Shown piece after piece: positions 16,503 to 26,168 of a stretch of DNA of 64,000 nt. This DNA comes from Flavobacterium anseongense (GTDB lineage Bacteria > Bacteroidota > Bacteroidia > Flavobacteriales > Flavobacteriaceae), in the NCBI RefSeq assembly GCF_021608185.1, contig NZ_JAKIHN010000002.1, positions 372,001-436,000 on the forward strand, written 5' to 3'. The notes beneath the pieces are model-generated. The model did no database searches. It was not told where the DNA came from and saw nothing but the letters and a program-made list of their open reading frames with translations. Both the position numbers and the translations under genes were made by a program. How positions within the stretch are numbered: position 1 is the stretch's first letter; the number at the start of each line of letters is the position of its first letter.

Positions 16503-19500
16503 TTGACCGAATTTATTACTCTTTCAAACACCGATAATTTAATAATAATAGCCGTTTTGCTGTTGCTGCTTTATGGTGCCTATTTTGCGACAAGCAATTC
16601 TTTGAAAAAAAAGTTAAATCTTCGCAATCATTCAGAGTTTGAACCCAAAGAACAACAATACGAATTGTACTTTCTCTTTTTTGGAATTACAATTCCACTA
16701 GTAGAATCAATTCTCGAAATATTTCAGGTTCGTACCAAAAGTTTCCTCGTTCCTAATGTCTTAATTGGGATAACATTATTAGGCCTTTATCTGCTTTGCA
16801 CGCGAACAAGGTTTTTTGCCCGGAACATCAATTCAGTATTCCTGGTTTGCTATATTTTATATTTTGGGATTGATGTATATTATCTTTTCTTCAATGAATT
16901 TGAGTTGATTAATTTTGTTGGTATCATACTCGTTTATTTTCTTTCCTTTTTTGTCTTAAAGAATATTTTGCACTATTGGCTGTTTGTCATTACTTGCTTA
17001 CTACTTCTAATTAGTTCTTATGGTTTTGAATTAATTCCGCATGACTACACTATCATACTGATATGTGCTTTTATTTTGATAACCACAATTCATACAGCCC
17101 GACATTTAGCGTTAATCGAAACCAAGAATAAATTCCTTTTTGCAAACATTATAGTAAATAATGGAAATTCATTGATTATGACTACCAACAAAAAGGGAGA
17201 AGTATCATTTTGCAGCGAATCTGTCAAATCTATATTAGGCTATAGCACGGAAGAAATTATGGGTATGGGATACTGGAAATTAACCGAAGATCCCGAGTTT
17301 ATTGGTGAATCATATCACGACAGTTATGTTGATGAACGATTGTATGTGAGAAAACTAAAATGCAAAAATGGCGACTACAAATACATTCAGTGGAAAGACA
17401 AAAAATACTCCGATGATATTGTTATCGGAATTGGTCAGGATGTAACAGAGCAAATTAACATCGAGAACCAATACAGAAGCCTAATCGAATCGGCAGCCGA
17501 CTTGATATATGAAATTGATTTAAATTCAAATGTTACTTATGTCAATCAATATACAGAAAAGACAACAGGTTATTCAAAAGATGAAATTATTGATATGCCG
17601 TTTTCTAAATTTATCAGAAACGATTATATAGACTTTGTTGTCGATTTCTATAAAGACATTCCAAAAGAAAGCAATCAATATGTTGACCTGGTTTTTCCGT
17701 TGGTTAAAAAAGACGGAGATACCATCTGGGTTTCTCAAAAAGTAACCATGAAGAGAAATCAAAATGATGACATTGTAGGTTTTTCAGCTATTGCAAGAGA
17801 TGTTACGCTGGTGAAAAATCTTGAAATAGAACATTATAACAGAAGCAAAAAAGTTAGAGTACACAACGAAACATTAAAAAAATTAACGTCTCAAAGTTAC
17901 TCTAACAAAGACACTTTTAACGGAATTCTCAAAAACATTCTAAAAGTGGCCAGCACAAATTGTAGCCTGGACCGAGTTAGTTATTGGGCTTATATTCCCG
18001 ATGGTATTCGTTGTGAAAGCATGTATTATTTAGAAAGTGATCGCTATGAAAAAAACTTCTTTATAGATAAGGCATCACATCCTATTTACTTTGCGAATAT
18101 AGAAACCGGAATGCAGATTGTAGCTTCCAATGTATATGACAATAATATTACTCAGGAACTTTGCTATAACTATTTCCCAAAACATGACATCAAATCTCTA
18201 TTGGATACTCCAATAGTAATAAATGGTAAAATTATCGGAATATTATGTTTTGAAAAAATAGAAAAACCAATAGATTGGGATAGCGAAGATATCAACTTTT
18301 CACGCTCTGTTGCAGATTTAATAGCCATTGCCATAGAATCACAGTTACTCTTAGAATCCGATAAAAAACTGTCTTACAAGAGTGATATTTTGACTGTTAT
18401 CAGCAAAAACACACAACGCTTTTTAATGTCTAAAAACAATGACGAAATCTTTAATGGCATTTTAGAAAATATTGGAGATGTTACTCAAGTTGATTTATTA
18501 TCATTTTTTGAAAATAATGCAGAAACAAAATCTGTCATTCAAAAATACAGATGGTCAAGCGAAACAAAATCATTAACTGAGCTAAATCCACTGATTCTAA
18601 ACGTTCCATACACTAAATTTTCAGATGTAATGGAAAATATGCTGCAAAACAAGCCTTATTATTCAGTAACACGAAAGATAAAAAACGAAGAAACCAAAGA
18701 ATTCTTTATTTCATTAAACACCAAGTCAATACTATTCCTGCCGATTTTTGTCAAAGAAAATCTATACGGTTTCATTGTATTTATAGTAACTCAAAATGAA
18801 AGAGAATGGACCAGTGATGAAATCTCAACGCTGCAAACATTAGCCAATAATATCTCCTATGCAATAGAGCGGAATCTTAACGAGGCAATGATTAAGGAGA
18901 GCGAGGAAAGGTTTCAACTTTTAGCAAATAATATTCCCGGTTCAGTTCACCTATCAAAATATGATGAAAAATGGTCAAAAATATATTTGAATGACGAAAT
19001 TGAAAAGTTAACCGGTTATCCAAAAGAAGATTTTTTACAAAATAAAATTTACTACATCAATTTGGTTCATCCTGATGACTTGAAAATCATTAGAAACAAA
19101 GCCGAAGAATTATTTAATGAAAAACAAAAAGTTCATTTAATCTACAGAATAATTCATAAGGACGGACATTATATTTGGGTAGAAGAATTTGGAGAACCAA
19201 TTTTTAAAGACGGGAAAATAGAATTTATCGTTGGTATCTTTATCGATATTACCCAACGAATGGAAGCCGAAGAAGCCATCAAAGAAAAAAATTATGCACA
19301 AGCTGCCAACAAAGCAAAATCAGAATTTTTGGCAAATATGAGTCACGAAATTCGAACACCATTAAACGGTATCATTGGTTTTACTGAACTTTTAATGAAT
19401 TCAAATCTCGAAGATATTCAGAAAAAATATATGGATACGATTAATCAGTCGGCCAATTCATTGATGGAAGTCATTAATAATATTCTGGATTTCTCCAAAA

Positions 19501-20456
19501 TTGAATCAGGTAAATTAGAACTCAACATTGAAAAAGTTGCCCTTTCAGAAATTACGAATCAGGTTGTTGATTTGGTTAAATATGAAGCCGATCTAAAAAA
19601 GCTCAAAATTAATTTAGCTATTGACCAAAATGTTCCAAAAAGTATATTCGTTGATTATATCAGACTGAAACAAGTTCTAATTAATCTGCTAAGCAACGCA
19701 GTAAAATTTACCGAAAAAGGAAGCGTTGATTTATCTGTTTCTGTTTCCGAATACATAAATGACCATAAAATCAAATTAAAATTTTCAGTAAAAGATACCG
19801 GAATCGGAATCAAAAAGAAGAACCAATTGCGAATTTTTGAAGCGTTTTCTCAGGAAGATAATTCAACTACCAAACGATTTGGCGGAACCGGTTTAGGACT
19901 TTCGATTTCAAACCAGCTTTTAAATTTGATGGATAGCAAATTAGAACTCGGAAGCGAATACGGAGAAGGAAGTGAATTTAGTTTCGTGCTCGAAGTCGAC
20001 TTTTCAAATCAACAATCAAATGATAAAAATTCGAAAACTGTTTCTAAAACAACTTCATCTGAAACAATAGTTACCAATGAAGAGAAAATAATTTTTATAG
20101 TAGAAGATAACAAGATAAACATGCTTTTGGCAAAAACCTTAATGAAACAAATCCTGCCAAATGCCCAAATTTTTGAATTAGAAAACGGAAAAGAATCACT
20201 AGAAAAAATACAGACCGTAATTCCTGATTTGATTTTAATGGACATACAAATGCCTATTATGAACGGCTATGACGCTACGGTAGAAATTAGAAAAATTCCC
20301 GAAGCTGAAAAAATTCCGATAATTGCGCTGACAGCCGGAACCATCGTTGGTGAAAAAGAAAAATGCATACAACACGGAATGAACGATTACATCCCGAAAC
20401 CAATTGATAAAGATTTTTTAATTAAAATCATAACCCAATGGATAACTACTAATTAA
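16503..20456 (+). CDS. Hybrid sensor histidine kinase with three PAS and two GAF domains
   Basis: 1317 residues. Domain order: about seven transmembrane helices (10-210), PAS (about 215-315), PAS (320-445), GAF (460-620), GAF (626-795), PAS with PAC (799-925), HisKA with phospho-acceptor His948 (NMSHEIRTPLNG), HATPase (about 1050-1165, GGTGLGLSIS), and a receiver domain (1195-1310) with Asp1247 (LILMDIQMP). The start is TTG at 16503: an in-frame stop lies just upstream and the next Met is at about residue 225, after the membrane part. It is probably an intramolecular phosphorelay needing a separate phosphotransfer protein; no output regulator is adjacent. Signal unknown. Confidence 0.93.
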   Translation: MTEFITLSNTDNLIIIAVLLLLLYGAYFATSNSLKKKLNLRNHSEFEPKEQQYELYFLFFGITIPLVESILEIFQVRTKSFLVPNVLIGITLLGLYLLCTRTRFFARNINSVFLVCYILYFGIDVYYLFFNEFELINFVGIILVYFLSFFVLKNILHYWLFVITCLLLLISSYGFELIPHDYTIILICAFILITTIHTARHLALIETKNKFLFANIIVNNGNSLIMTTNKKGEVSFCSESVKSILGYSTEEIMGMGYWKLTEDPEFIGESYHDSYVDERLYVRKLKCKNGDYKYIQWKDKKYSDDIVIGIGQDVTEQINIENQYRSLIESAADLIYEIDLNSNVTYVNQYTEKTTGYSKDEIIDMPFSKFIRNDYIDFVVDFYKDIPKESNQYVDLVFPLVKKDGDTIWVSQKVTMKRNQNDDIVGFSAIARDVTLVKNLEIEHYNRSKKVRVHNETLKKLTSQSYSNKDTFNGILKNILKVASTNCSLDRVSYWAYIPDGIRCESMYYLESDRYEKNFFIDKASHPIYFANIETGMQIVASNVYDNNITQELCYNYFPKHDIKSLLDTPIVINGKIIGILCFEKIEKPIDWDSEDINFSRSVADLIAIAIESQLLLESDKKLSYKSDILTVISKNTQRFLMSKNNDEIFNGILENIGDVTQVDLLSFFENNAETKSVIQKYRWSSETKSLTELNPLILNVPYTKFSDVMENMLQNKPYYSVTRKIKNEETKEFFISLNTKSILFLPIFVKENLYGFIVFIVTQNEREWTSDEISTLQTLANNISYAIERNLNEAMIKESEERFQLLANNIPGSVHLSKYDEKWSKIYLNDEIEKLTGYPKEDFLQNKIYYINLVHPDDLKIIRNKAEELFNEKQKVHLIYRIIHKDGHYIWVEEFGEPIFKDGKIEFIVGIFIDITQRMEAEEAIKEKNYAQAANKAKSEFLANMSHEIRTPLNGIIGFTELLMNSNLEDIQKKYMDTINQSANSLMEVINNILDFSKIESGKLELNIEKVALSEITNQVVDLVKYEADLKKLKINLAIDQNVPKSIFVDYIRLKQVLINLLSNAVKFTEKGSVDLSVSVSEYINDHKIKLKFSVKDTGIGIKKKNQLRIFEAFSQEDNSTTKRFGGTGLGLSISNQLLNLMDSKLELGSEYGEGSEFSFVLEVDFSNQQSNDKNSKTVSKTTSSETIVTNEEKIIFIVEDNKINMLLAKTLMKQILPNAQIFELENGKESLEKIQTVIPDLILMDIQMPIMNGYDATVEIRKIPEAEKIPIIALTAGTIVGEKEKCIQHGMNDYIPKPIDKDFLIKIITQWITTN

Positions 20457-20467
20457 AATTTACAATC

Positions 20468-21325
20468 ATGAAATGGAATAAACAGGAAAGCGATTCGTTT
20501 GAAGACCGCAGAGGAATGTCAGGCGGAAAAAAAGCCATACTTGGCGGAGGTGCTATTGGAATTATAGTATTATTGCTTAACATGTTTGGAGGTGAAACCG
20601 GTCAAACTATTGGCAATATAATAGAGCAGACACAAGGAACACAAACCCAAACCGAAGAAACGCAAACAAGAGAATTATCAGCCGAAGAAAAAGAATTAGG
20701 TGATTTTGCAGAATCTTGTTTTGTATACAATACCAAAACATGGACTAGTATTTTTGATGAAAACAATATGGCGTTTGAAGAACCCGGAATGGTTTTATTT
20801 GATGATGGTGTAGAAACAGCTTGCGGGAGTGCGTCTTCTGCTTCCGGACCTTTTTATTGTCCCGCTGATAAAAAAGTATATATGGATTTGCGCTTTTTTG
20901 AAGAACTAAAATCACGCTTTGGTGCACAAGGTGGTGACTTTGCGATTGCTTATGTGATTGCACACGAGATAGGACATCATATACAAAAATTGATGGGAAC
21001 GTCAGATAAAGTGCGTCAATTACAGTCAGGAAGAAGTGAAGCCGAAGCTAATAAACTATCTGTTTGTTTAGAACTTCAAGCCGATTTTTATGCCGGTGTT
21101 TGGGCACACTATAACAAAGATCTACTCGAAGAAGGCGACATAGAAGAAGCATTAAGTGCTGCCAATGCGGTTGGCGATGATGCTATTCAAAGTAAAATGC
21201 AAGGTCATGTGAATCAGGAATCGTTTACGCACGGCTCATCAAAACAACGTATTGAATGGTTTAAAAAAGGATACAACTCGGGCGACATTAAACAAGGAGA
21301 TACTTTTTCAGCACTTTTGGATTAA
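20468..21325 (+). CDS. ypfJ: Putative neutral zinc metallopeptidase (YpfJ family)
   Basis: 285 residues. A short basic cytoplasmic N-terminus (EDRRGMSGG at about 12-20) precedes one transmembrane helix (about 23-41), a Thr/Gln-rich linker (50-68) and a conserved extracytoplasmic domain with the zinc motif HEIGHH (166-171) and a downstream acidic ligand region ELQADFYAGVWA. This matches the zinc-metallopeptidase family of E. coli YpfJ; its substrate is unknown. It starts 11 bases after the kinase stop, so the two may be transcribed together. Confidence 0.92.
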   Translation: MKWNKQESDSFEDRRGMSGGKKAILGGGAIGIIVLLLNMFGGETGQTIGNIIEQTQGTQTQTEETQTRELSAEEKELGDFAESCFVYNTKTWTSIFDENNMAFEEPGMVLFDDGVETACGSASSASGPFYCPADKKVYMDLRFFEELKSRFGAQGGDFAIAYVIAHEIGHHIQKLMGTSDKVRQLQSGRSEAEANKLSVCLELQADFYAGVWAHYNKDLLEEGDIEEALSAANAVGDDAIQSKMQGHVNQESFTHGSSKQRIEWFKKGYNSGDIKQGDTFSALLD

Positions 21326-21417
21326 AAATCGCAGTAAATTTTAGTAAAAATCATAATTCAAAAAAATTATAAAGCATTTGTTGAATTTATCATAAATCGT
21401 GTTCAACAGTCTAATTT

Positions 21418-21453
21418 TAAAGGTAATTTCAATACAAATTGAAATTGCCTTTT
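21418..21453 (+). terminator. Hairpin after the zinc peptidase gene
   Basis: AAAGGTAATTTCAA (21419-21432) pairs with TTGAAATTGCCTTT (21439-21452), followed by T-rich DNA. It lies about 95 bases after the peptidase stop and just before the -7 box of the HMG-CoA synthase gene. A second, weaker inverted repeat (TGTTGAA...TTCAACA) lies at about 21379-21408. Confidence 0.7.
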
Positions 21454-21454
21454 A

Positions 21455-21462
21455 TAATTTTG
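21455..21462 (+). promoter_or_regulatory. -7 box for the HMG-CoA synthase gene
   Basis: TAATTTTG matches TAnnTTTG and ends 19 bases before the ATG at 21482. It immediately follows the terminator hairpin, which would separate the two transcription units. Confidence 0.5.
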
Positions 21463-21481
21463 CCAAGCAAAAATTAAGAAA

Positions 21482-22834
21482 ATGAAAGTAGGCATTGATA
21501 GTATAGCATTCGATATTCCACAACTATATTTACCCATAACAACTTTAGCAGAAAACCGAAACATCGAAGCCGACAAGCTTATCAAAGGTTTGGGTTTGCA
21601 CAAAATGAGTTTTCTCGATGTGCATCAGGATGTCGTGACAATGGCTTCGAATGCTGCTCTAAAATTGATTCAACAGGAAAATTTAAATCCGGCAGAAATC
21701 AACAGAATTTATGTCGGAACAGAAAGCGGTGTCGATAGCTCTAAACCTGTTGCTTCCTATGTTTTGTCGAATTTGGAAATGATTTTTGGCGAAGCAAGTT
21801 TCAGAAATTGTGATGTAGTCGATTTGACTTTTGCCTGCATTGGTGCAATTGATGCATTGCAAAATTGTTTGGATTATATTCGATTGAACCCAACAAAAAA
21901 AGCCATTGTAATTGCTTCCGACAACGCCAAATACGATTTAAATTCTACTGGCGAATATACGCAAGGCGCAGGTTCGATTGCGATGTTGATTACAGCTAAT
22001 CCAAGAATTCTAAGTTTTTCAAACGAAGTTGGTGTTTCCACTCAAGGCGTTTTTGACTTCTTTAAACCGAGACGATATTTCTCCAAAGAAGAAGCACTAC
22101 AATTAGAAAATAATCCGGAATGGAATGGCGTCTTAGAAAACGAAATCGCTATTTATAAAGAGCAGCCTGTTTTTGACGGACAGTATTCTAATCAGTGTTA
22201 TATCAATAGAATTACCGCCGCTTACGAACATTTTAAATCGGAAAGCAATCAAACCGGAAAACCCTATGAAAATTGGACAAACATACTAATGCACCTTCCC
22301 TATTGCTTTCAGGGACGACGCACTTTCATAGAGATTTTTGCCAAAGAAAACTCAGAACTTTTAGAAACTCAAGTTGGTGAGACTATCAAAGATAAAATCA
22401 AAGCGCTAGCCAAAAGCCCGGAATATTTAGCACTTGTGAATAAAAAAATATATCCTTCTGAAATCGCTTCAGGACAAATTGGCAACATTTATACTGGATC
22501 CATTTTCTTGGGATTGTTATCAACTTTGTGTTATCATTTTCAACAAAAATCGGATTTAACCAATGCCAAGTTTGGTTTTATTGCTTATGGAAGTGGTTCC
22601 AAATCAAAAGTTTTTGAAGCCGAAGTTTCAGAAAACTGGGAAGCTGCTATAGCAAAAGTAAATCTCTTCGAAACCTTGAAAAACTGCATTGCCATTGATT
22701 TCATTACTTATGAAAAATTGCATAAAAAAGAAGTAAAGCAATCAGTCATTACTCCAAAAAATGAATTTTATTTGGATAGTATTGAAAAGGAAAATCCGGT
22801 ATTGGTTGGTGCGAGATATTATAAGTATAGTTAA
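21482..22834 (+). CDS. Hydroxymethylglutaryl-CoA synthase family protein
   Basis: 450 residues. HMG-CoA synthase condenses acetyl-CoA with acetoacetyl-CoA. The sequence shows the family core: GIDSIAFDIP at the start, the Glu of VGTESGVDSSKP (Glu81), catalytic Cys119 in DLTFACIGA, GAGSIAMLI, and the HLPYC segment carrying the catalytic His. This fits the mevalonate route to isoprenoids that Flavobacteriaceae use. The length is slightly above the usual 390-400 residues of bacterial enzymes owing to a longer C-terminal region, which ends VLVGARYYKY. No other mevalonate gene is in the window. Confidence 0.92.
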   Translation: MKVGIDSIAFDIPQLYLPITTLAENRNIEADKLIKGLGLHKMSFLDVHQDVVTMASNAALKLIQQENLNPAEINRIYVGTESGVDSSKPVASYVLSNLEMIFGEASFRNCDVVDLTFACIGAIDALQNCLDYIRLNPTKKAIVIASDNAKYDLNSTGEYTQGAGSIAMLITANPRILSFSNEVGVSTQGVFDFFKPRRYFSKEEALQLENNPEWNGVLENEIAIYKEQPVFDGQYSNQCYINRITAAYEHFKSESNQTGKPYENWTNILMHLPYCFQGRRTFIEIFAKENSELLETQVGETIKDKIKALAKSPEYLALVNKKIYPSEIASGQIGNIYTGSIFLGLLSTLCYHFQQKSDLTNAKFGFIAYGSGSKSKVFEAEVSENWEAAIAKVNLFETLKNCIAIDFITYEKLHKKEVKQSVITPKNEFYLDSIEKENPVLVGARYYKYS

Positions 22835-22894
22835 CAGTCGCGGCATTCTGTTTACAGTTTTTTTCTGTCAACTATGACTGTGACTGAAACTAGA

Positions 22895-24430
22895 TCATCC
22901 CAACCATCCATCTCTATCCAAACTTCGATATTGAATAGCTTCAGCAATGTGATTGGAATTCACAATTTCGGAATCTTCTAAATCGGCAATTGTTCTCGAC
23001 ACCTTCAGGATTCGGTCAAAAGCTCTTGCCGAAAGATTTAAACGCTCCATTGCAGTTTTTAAAAGTTGTAATGAATTTTCATCCAAATCACAAAACTCCC
23101 TAATTTGTTTAGTGCTCATTTGCGCATTGTAATGAATGTTATCAAAGTTGGAAAAACGTTTTGATTGAATTTCTCTGGCTGCTGTTACCCGTTTTCTAAT
23201 CTCAGTGCTGTTTTCCGCTTTTCGCGTTTCGGTAAGTTTATCAAATGGAACCGGAGTAACTTCGATGTGAATGTCAATTCGGTCTAACAATGGTCCGGAA
23301 ATTTTACTCAAATAGCGCTGCATTTCTGCAGATGATGAATTTAACGGCGAATCAACATCATTAAAAAAACCACTCGGACTCGGATTCATACTCGCCACCA
23401 ACATAAAAGATGATGGATACGTAATGGTAAATTTTGCTCTAGAAATGGTGACTTCTCTATCTTCTAAAGGTTGACGCATTACTTCGAGAACTTCCCGCTT
23501 AAACTCGGGTAATTCATCCAGAAACAAAACACCATTGTGTGCTAATGAAATTTCTCCGGGTTGAGGATAACTTCCGCCGCCAACTAAGGAAACAGATGAA
23601 GCAGTATGGTGTGGACTCCTAAAAGGTCGCTGATTCATCAATCCACTGTCTTTTACTTTTCCGGCAACGCTGTGAATTTTGGTAGTTTCTAATGCTTCGT
23701 TCATTGTCATTGGTGGTAAAATACTCGGCAATCGTTTGGCAAGCATAGTTTTTCCTGAACCTGGCGGACCAATCAGAATAATATTGTGCCCACCCGCAGC
23801 CGCAATTTCCATACAGCGTTTGATACTTTCCTGTCCTTTGACATCTGAAAAATCAAACTCAGGGAAATCTAATGTTTTATTAAACTCTTCTCTGGTATCT
23901 ATTATCGTAGGCTCTAATGTTCTATTTCCTTCAAAAAAATCAATGACCTGTAGCACATTTTCAACACCATAAACATCCAAATCCACAACTATCGCGGCTT
24001 CTTTTACGTTTTGGATTGGGAGAAAAAAACCTTTAAAACCTTCTTCTTTGGCTTTGATGGCGATGGAAAGTGCACCTTTTATTGGCTGCAAACCGCCATC
24101 GAGCGATAATTCACCCATAATTAAATACTTGTCGACTTCATCGGCTTTTATTTGTCCGGATGCTGCCAGAATTCCAATGGCTAAAGTCAAATCATAGGCA
24201 GAACCTTCTTTACGTAAATCAGCTGGCGCCATGTTTATCGTAATTTTCTTTCCCGGTAAATAGTAACCATTATTTTTTAACGCAGCAGCTATACGATAAC
24301 TGCTTTCCTTGACAGCATTATCGGGTAAACCAACCAAATGATAACCAATACCTTTATCTATATTAACTTCTACAGTAATTGTGGTGGCTTCCACTCCAAA
24401 AACGGCACTTCCAAAAACTTTAACTAACAT
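22895..24430 (-). CDS. ComM/YifB family Mg-chelatase-like AAA+ ATPase
   Basis: 511 residues. The N-terminal Lon-protease-like fold domain (about 1-170) begins MLVKVFGSAVFGVEA and includes the KITINMAPADLRKEG segment. The AAA+ domain follows, with Walker A GPPGSGKTMLAKRLP (about 217-231), sensor and Walker B GVLFLDELPEF, then a Mg-chelatase-type C-terminal domain ending SLDRDGWLG. ComM is a hexameric helicase that promotes branch migration during natural transformation in other bacteria; that function is inferred here. Length is typical. It is convergent with the HMG-CoA synthase gene. Confidence 0.93.
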   Translation of the reverse strand: MLVKVFGSAVFGVEATTITVEVNIDKGIGYHLVGLPDNAVKESSYRIAAALKNNGYYLPGKKITINMAPADLRKEGSAYDLTLAIGILAASGQIKADEVDKYLIMGELSLDGGLQPIKGALSIAIKAKEEGFKGFFLPIQNVKEAAIVVDLDVYGVENVLQVIDFFEGNRTLEPTIIDTREEFNKTLDFPEFDFSDVKGQESIKRCMEIAAAGGHNIILIGPPGSGKTMLAKRLPSILPPMTMNEALETTKIHSVAGKVKDSGLMNQRPFRSPHHTASSVSLVGGGSYPQPGEISLAHNGVLFLDELPEFKREVLEVMRQPLEDREVTISRAKFTITYPSSFMLVASMNPSPSGFFNDVDSPLNSSSAEMQRYLSKISGPLLDRIDIHIEVTPVPFDKLTETRKAENSTEIRKRVTAAREIQSKRFSNFDNIHYNAQMSTKQIREFCDLDENSLQLLKTAMERLNLSARAFDRILKVSRTIADLEDSEIVNSNHIAEAIQYRSLDRDGWLG

Positions 24431-24540
24431 TTCTACAATTTATAAACTAAAAATAATGGAAAGCTGTCAATAAAAAGTAGGCAAAAAGTGTACATTTTTC
24501 CAACTAAATGTAAAATAAAATAAACTTTTTGTAAAGTTTA

Positions 24541-24572
24541 TTTGTCTATTAGTAAAATATAATTTACTTTTG
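24541..24572 (+). promoter_or_regulatory. Promoter of the membrane protein/Xre pair
   Basis: -33 TTTG (24541-24544) and -7 TACTTTTG (24565-24572) at 20-base spacing match the Bacteroidetes consensus. The expected transcript start lies beyond the ATG at 24575, so the in-frame ATG at 24596 is chosen as translation start. Confidence 0.7.
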
Positions 24573-24595
24573 AAATGAATTTAAAAACTCATAAC

Positions 24596-25075
24596 ATGAA
24601 AACACATTTTTTATTTCCGAACAAATTCAAGAAGTTAGGCTGGTTATTGTTTGTTCCATCCTTTATTGCTTCGCTAATTATTTCTATTGCAGATCTTACT
24701 ATTGACAATTATTGGATTGTTAACGTTTTTTCATTTACTGATGGTGATATTTTAGGGGAAAATAATTGTTTTATTGTGATTAAGAATAGTATAGTTGATG
24801 AAGTATTATTGTTTAGTTTGATTATTGGTGGTCTATTAATAGGCTTTTCCAAATTAAAAATTGAAGATGAATTTACTTCCAAAATAAGATACGAAAGTCT
24901 GGTTTGGGCAACCTATTTAAACTATGGATTGATTTTGTTTTTTACGATATTCGTTTATGGGCTTTCTTATCTCAACATATTGTTTTTCAATACTTTTACA
25001 TTGCTACTTTTCTTTATCATACGCTTTCATTATTTGATTTACAAACTCAATAAAACTTCTAACGATGACGAATAA
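24596..25075 (+). CDS. Small four-helix membrane protein upstream of an Xre regulator
   Basis: 159 residues from the ATG at 24596. Four hydrophobic segments at about 14-36, 68-84, 101-124 and 126-147 (deduced from runs of Leu, Ile and Phe), with a short basic C-terminus. No recognised domain. It overlaps the start of the following Xre-type regulator gene by 11 bases, the usual sign of translational coupling. Small membrane proteins paired with short Xre regulators of the YozG type are common in Firmicutes and Bacteroidetes; their role is not established. An alternative start seven codons upstream (24575) is less likely given the promoter position. Confidence 0.75.
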   Translation: MKTHFLFPNKFKKLGWLLFVPSFIASLIISIADLTIDNYWIVNVFSFTDGDILGENNCFIVIKNSIVDEVLLFSLIIGGLLIGFSKLKIEDEFTSKIRYESLVWATYLNYGLILFFTIFVYGLSYLNILFFNTFTLLLFFIIRFHYLIYKLNKTSNDDE

Positions 25076-25265
25076 TCTAAAAGTTTTGAGAGCTATTAAG
25101 AATATTTCTCAAGAAGAATTGGCCAAACAAATCAGCGTCAGCAGACAAACCATAAACGCTATGGAAAAAGGAAAATACGTGCCTTCAACTGTTCTAGCTC
25201 TCAAGCTGGCAAAGTTTTTTGAAAAACCGGTAGAAGAAATTTTTAGTTTGGAAAACGAGGATTGA
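25065..25265 (+). CDS. Short Xre-family helix-turn-helix regulator
   Basis: 66 residues, almost entirely one HTH_3 domain: LRAIKNISQEELAKQISVS for helices 1-2 and RQTINAMEKGKYVPS for the recognition helix and following turn, ending with PVEEIFSLEN. This is the YozG/PlcR-independent small-regulator type. It overlaps the membrane protein gene, which suggests that the membrane protein senses or modulates the regulator; that is inference. Its stop codon ends one base before the stop of the convergent patatin gene. Confidence 0.9.
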   Translation: MTNNLKVLRAIKNISQEELAKQISVSRQTINAMEKGKYVPSTVLALKLAKFFEKPVEEIFSLENED

Positions 25266-26168
25266 TTACTGCAAATTATCACTCATTAATTCACTTTTGT
25301 TTTTAGCATAGTCATAACCTTGCTGCCACCAAAGTCTCATTTTTTCTTTGTTAAAAATCAAAGCGTTGCTGGTCAGTTGTGTCGGCGTATAGTATAAATT
25401 GAGTTTTACATTTTTATTTTTGGCCGCCAATTTTCCAATGGTAATATCATGCTTTTCCACTTGATTTAAAAGTATCTGAAACAAATCAATCATCAGTGAA
25501 AATGGATTTTTTCCAATGTTTCTGGGAGAAATTTGCACCTCAGTTTCTAGTATCACGACATCTATTTCAGTGGCACCGCGATTAATCGCTTCTCTTATGG
25601 GAACCAAACTCGAAAATCCGCCATCGCCATATTCGAAATTATTCTTTTGCACCAAACTCATAAACGGAATATAATTACAGGAAATCCAAATCCAATCGCA
25701 AAAGGCTTCATATTCAAAATCTTGAATCGACTTATATTCAACTTCGTTTTTAGACAAATTAGTAACTGTAACAACTATATCACAACCGGAAGATTTCAAT
25801 TGGGTAAACTCTTTTAAAGTAAAATTCTTCTTGATATATTTTCGAAGTTTATGGCTTTCTCCAAAAGTTCTTTTTCTTTTTAAAAATTGTAGCAGCACAT
25901 TAAAATGATTGATAGAAACCACATCAACATCATTCTTATGCTTTACCACAAAAGGATTGATGTCGAAAATTTTGCTCATGTCTACATTCGTATAAATGCC
26001 ATGAATCTTGTCTACTTCACCCAAAGCCAAATGCGGAATTAACAAACTTCCTGTTGAGCTTCCGATAAGAATGTCATATTTACAGTATTTTTCCTGAAGT
26101 AAATACTGTGCAACTCCGCCACCAAAAGCACCTTTACTGCCTCCACCGGAAATTACTAATGCTCTCAT
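25266..26168 (-). CDS. Patatin-like phospholipase family protein
   Basis: 300 residues, no signal peptide. Oxyanion motif GGGSKGAFGGG (8-18), nucleophile motif GSSTG (36-40, Ser38), and the Asp of the catalytic dyad in GDGGFSSLVP. These are the three marks of bacterial patatins, which cleave acyl chains from lipids. Substrate unknown. The start codon overlaps the stop of the M1 aminopeptidase gene by four bases on the same strand, so the two are probably translated in a coupled way. Confidence 0.92.
   Translation of the reverse strand: MRALVISGGGSKGAFGGGVAQYLLQEKYCKYDILIGSSTGSLLIPHLALGEVDKIHGIYTNVDMSKIFDINPFVVKHKNDVDVVSINHFNVLLQFLKRKRTFGESHKLRKYIKKNFTLKEFTQLKSSGCDIVVTVTNLSKNEVEYKSIQDFEYEAFCDWIWISCNYIPFMSLVQKNNFEYGDGGFSSLVPIREAINRGATEIDVVILETEVQISPRNIGKNPFSLMIDLFQILLNQVEKHDITIGKLAAKNKNVKLNLYYTPTQLTSNALIFNKEKMRLWWQQGYDYAKNKSELMSDNLQ

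Noticed and set aside
25065..26168. Xre gene and patatin as a toxin-antitoxin pair
   Set aside because: They are convergent with no overlap. The Xre gene clearly pairs with the upstream membrane protein, and the patatin with the M1 peptidase.
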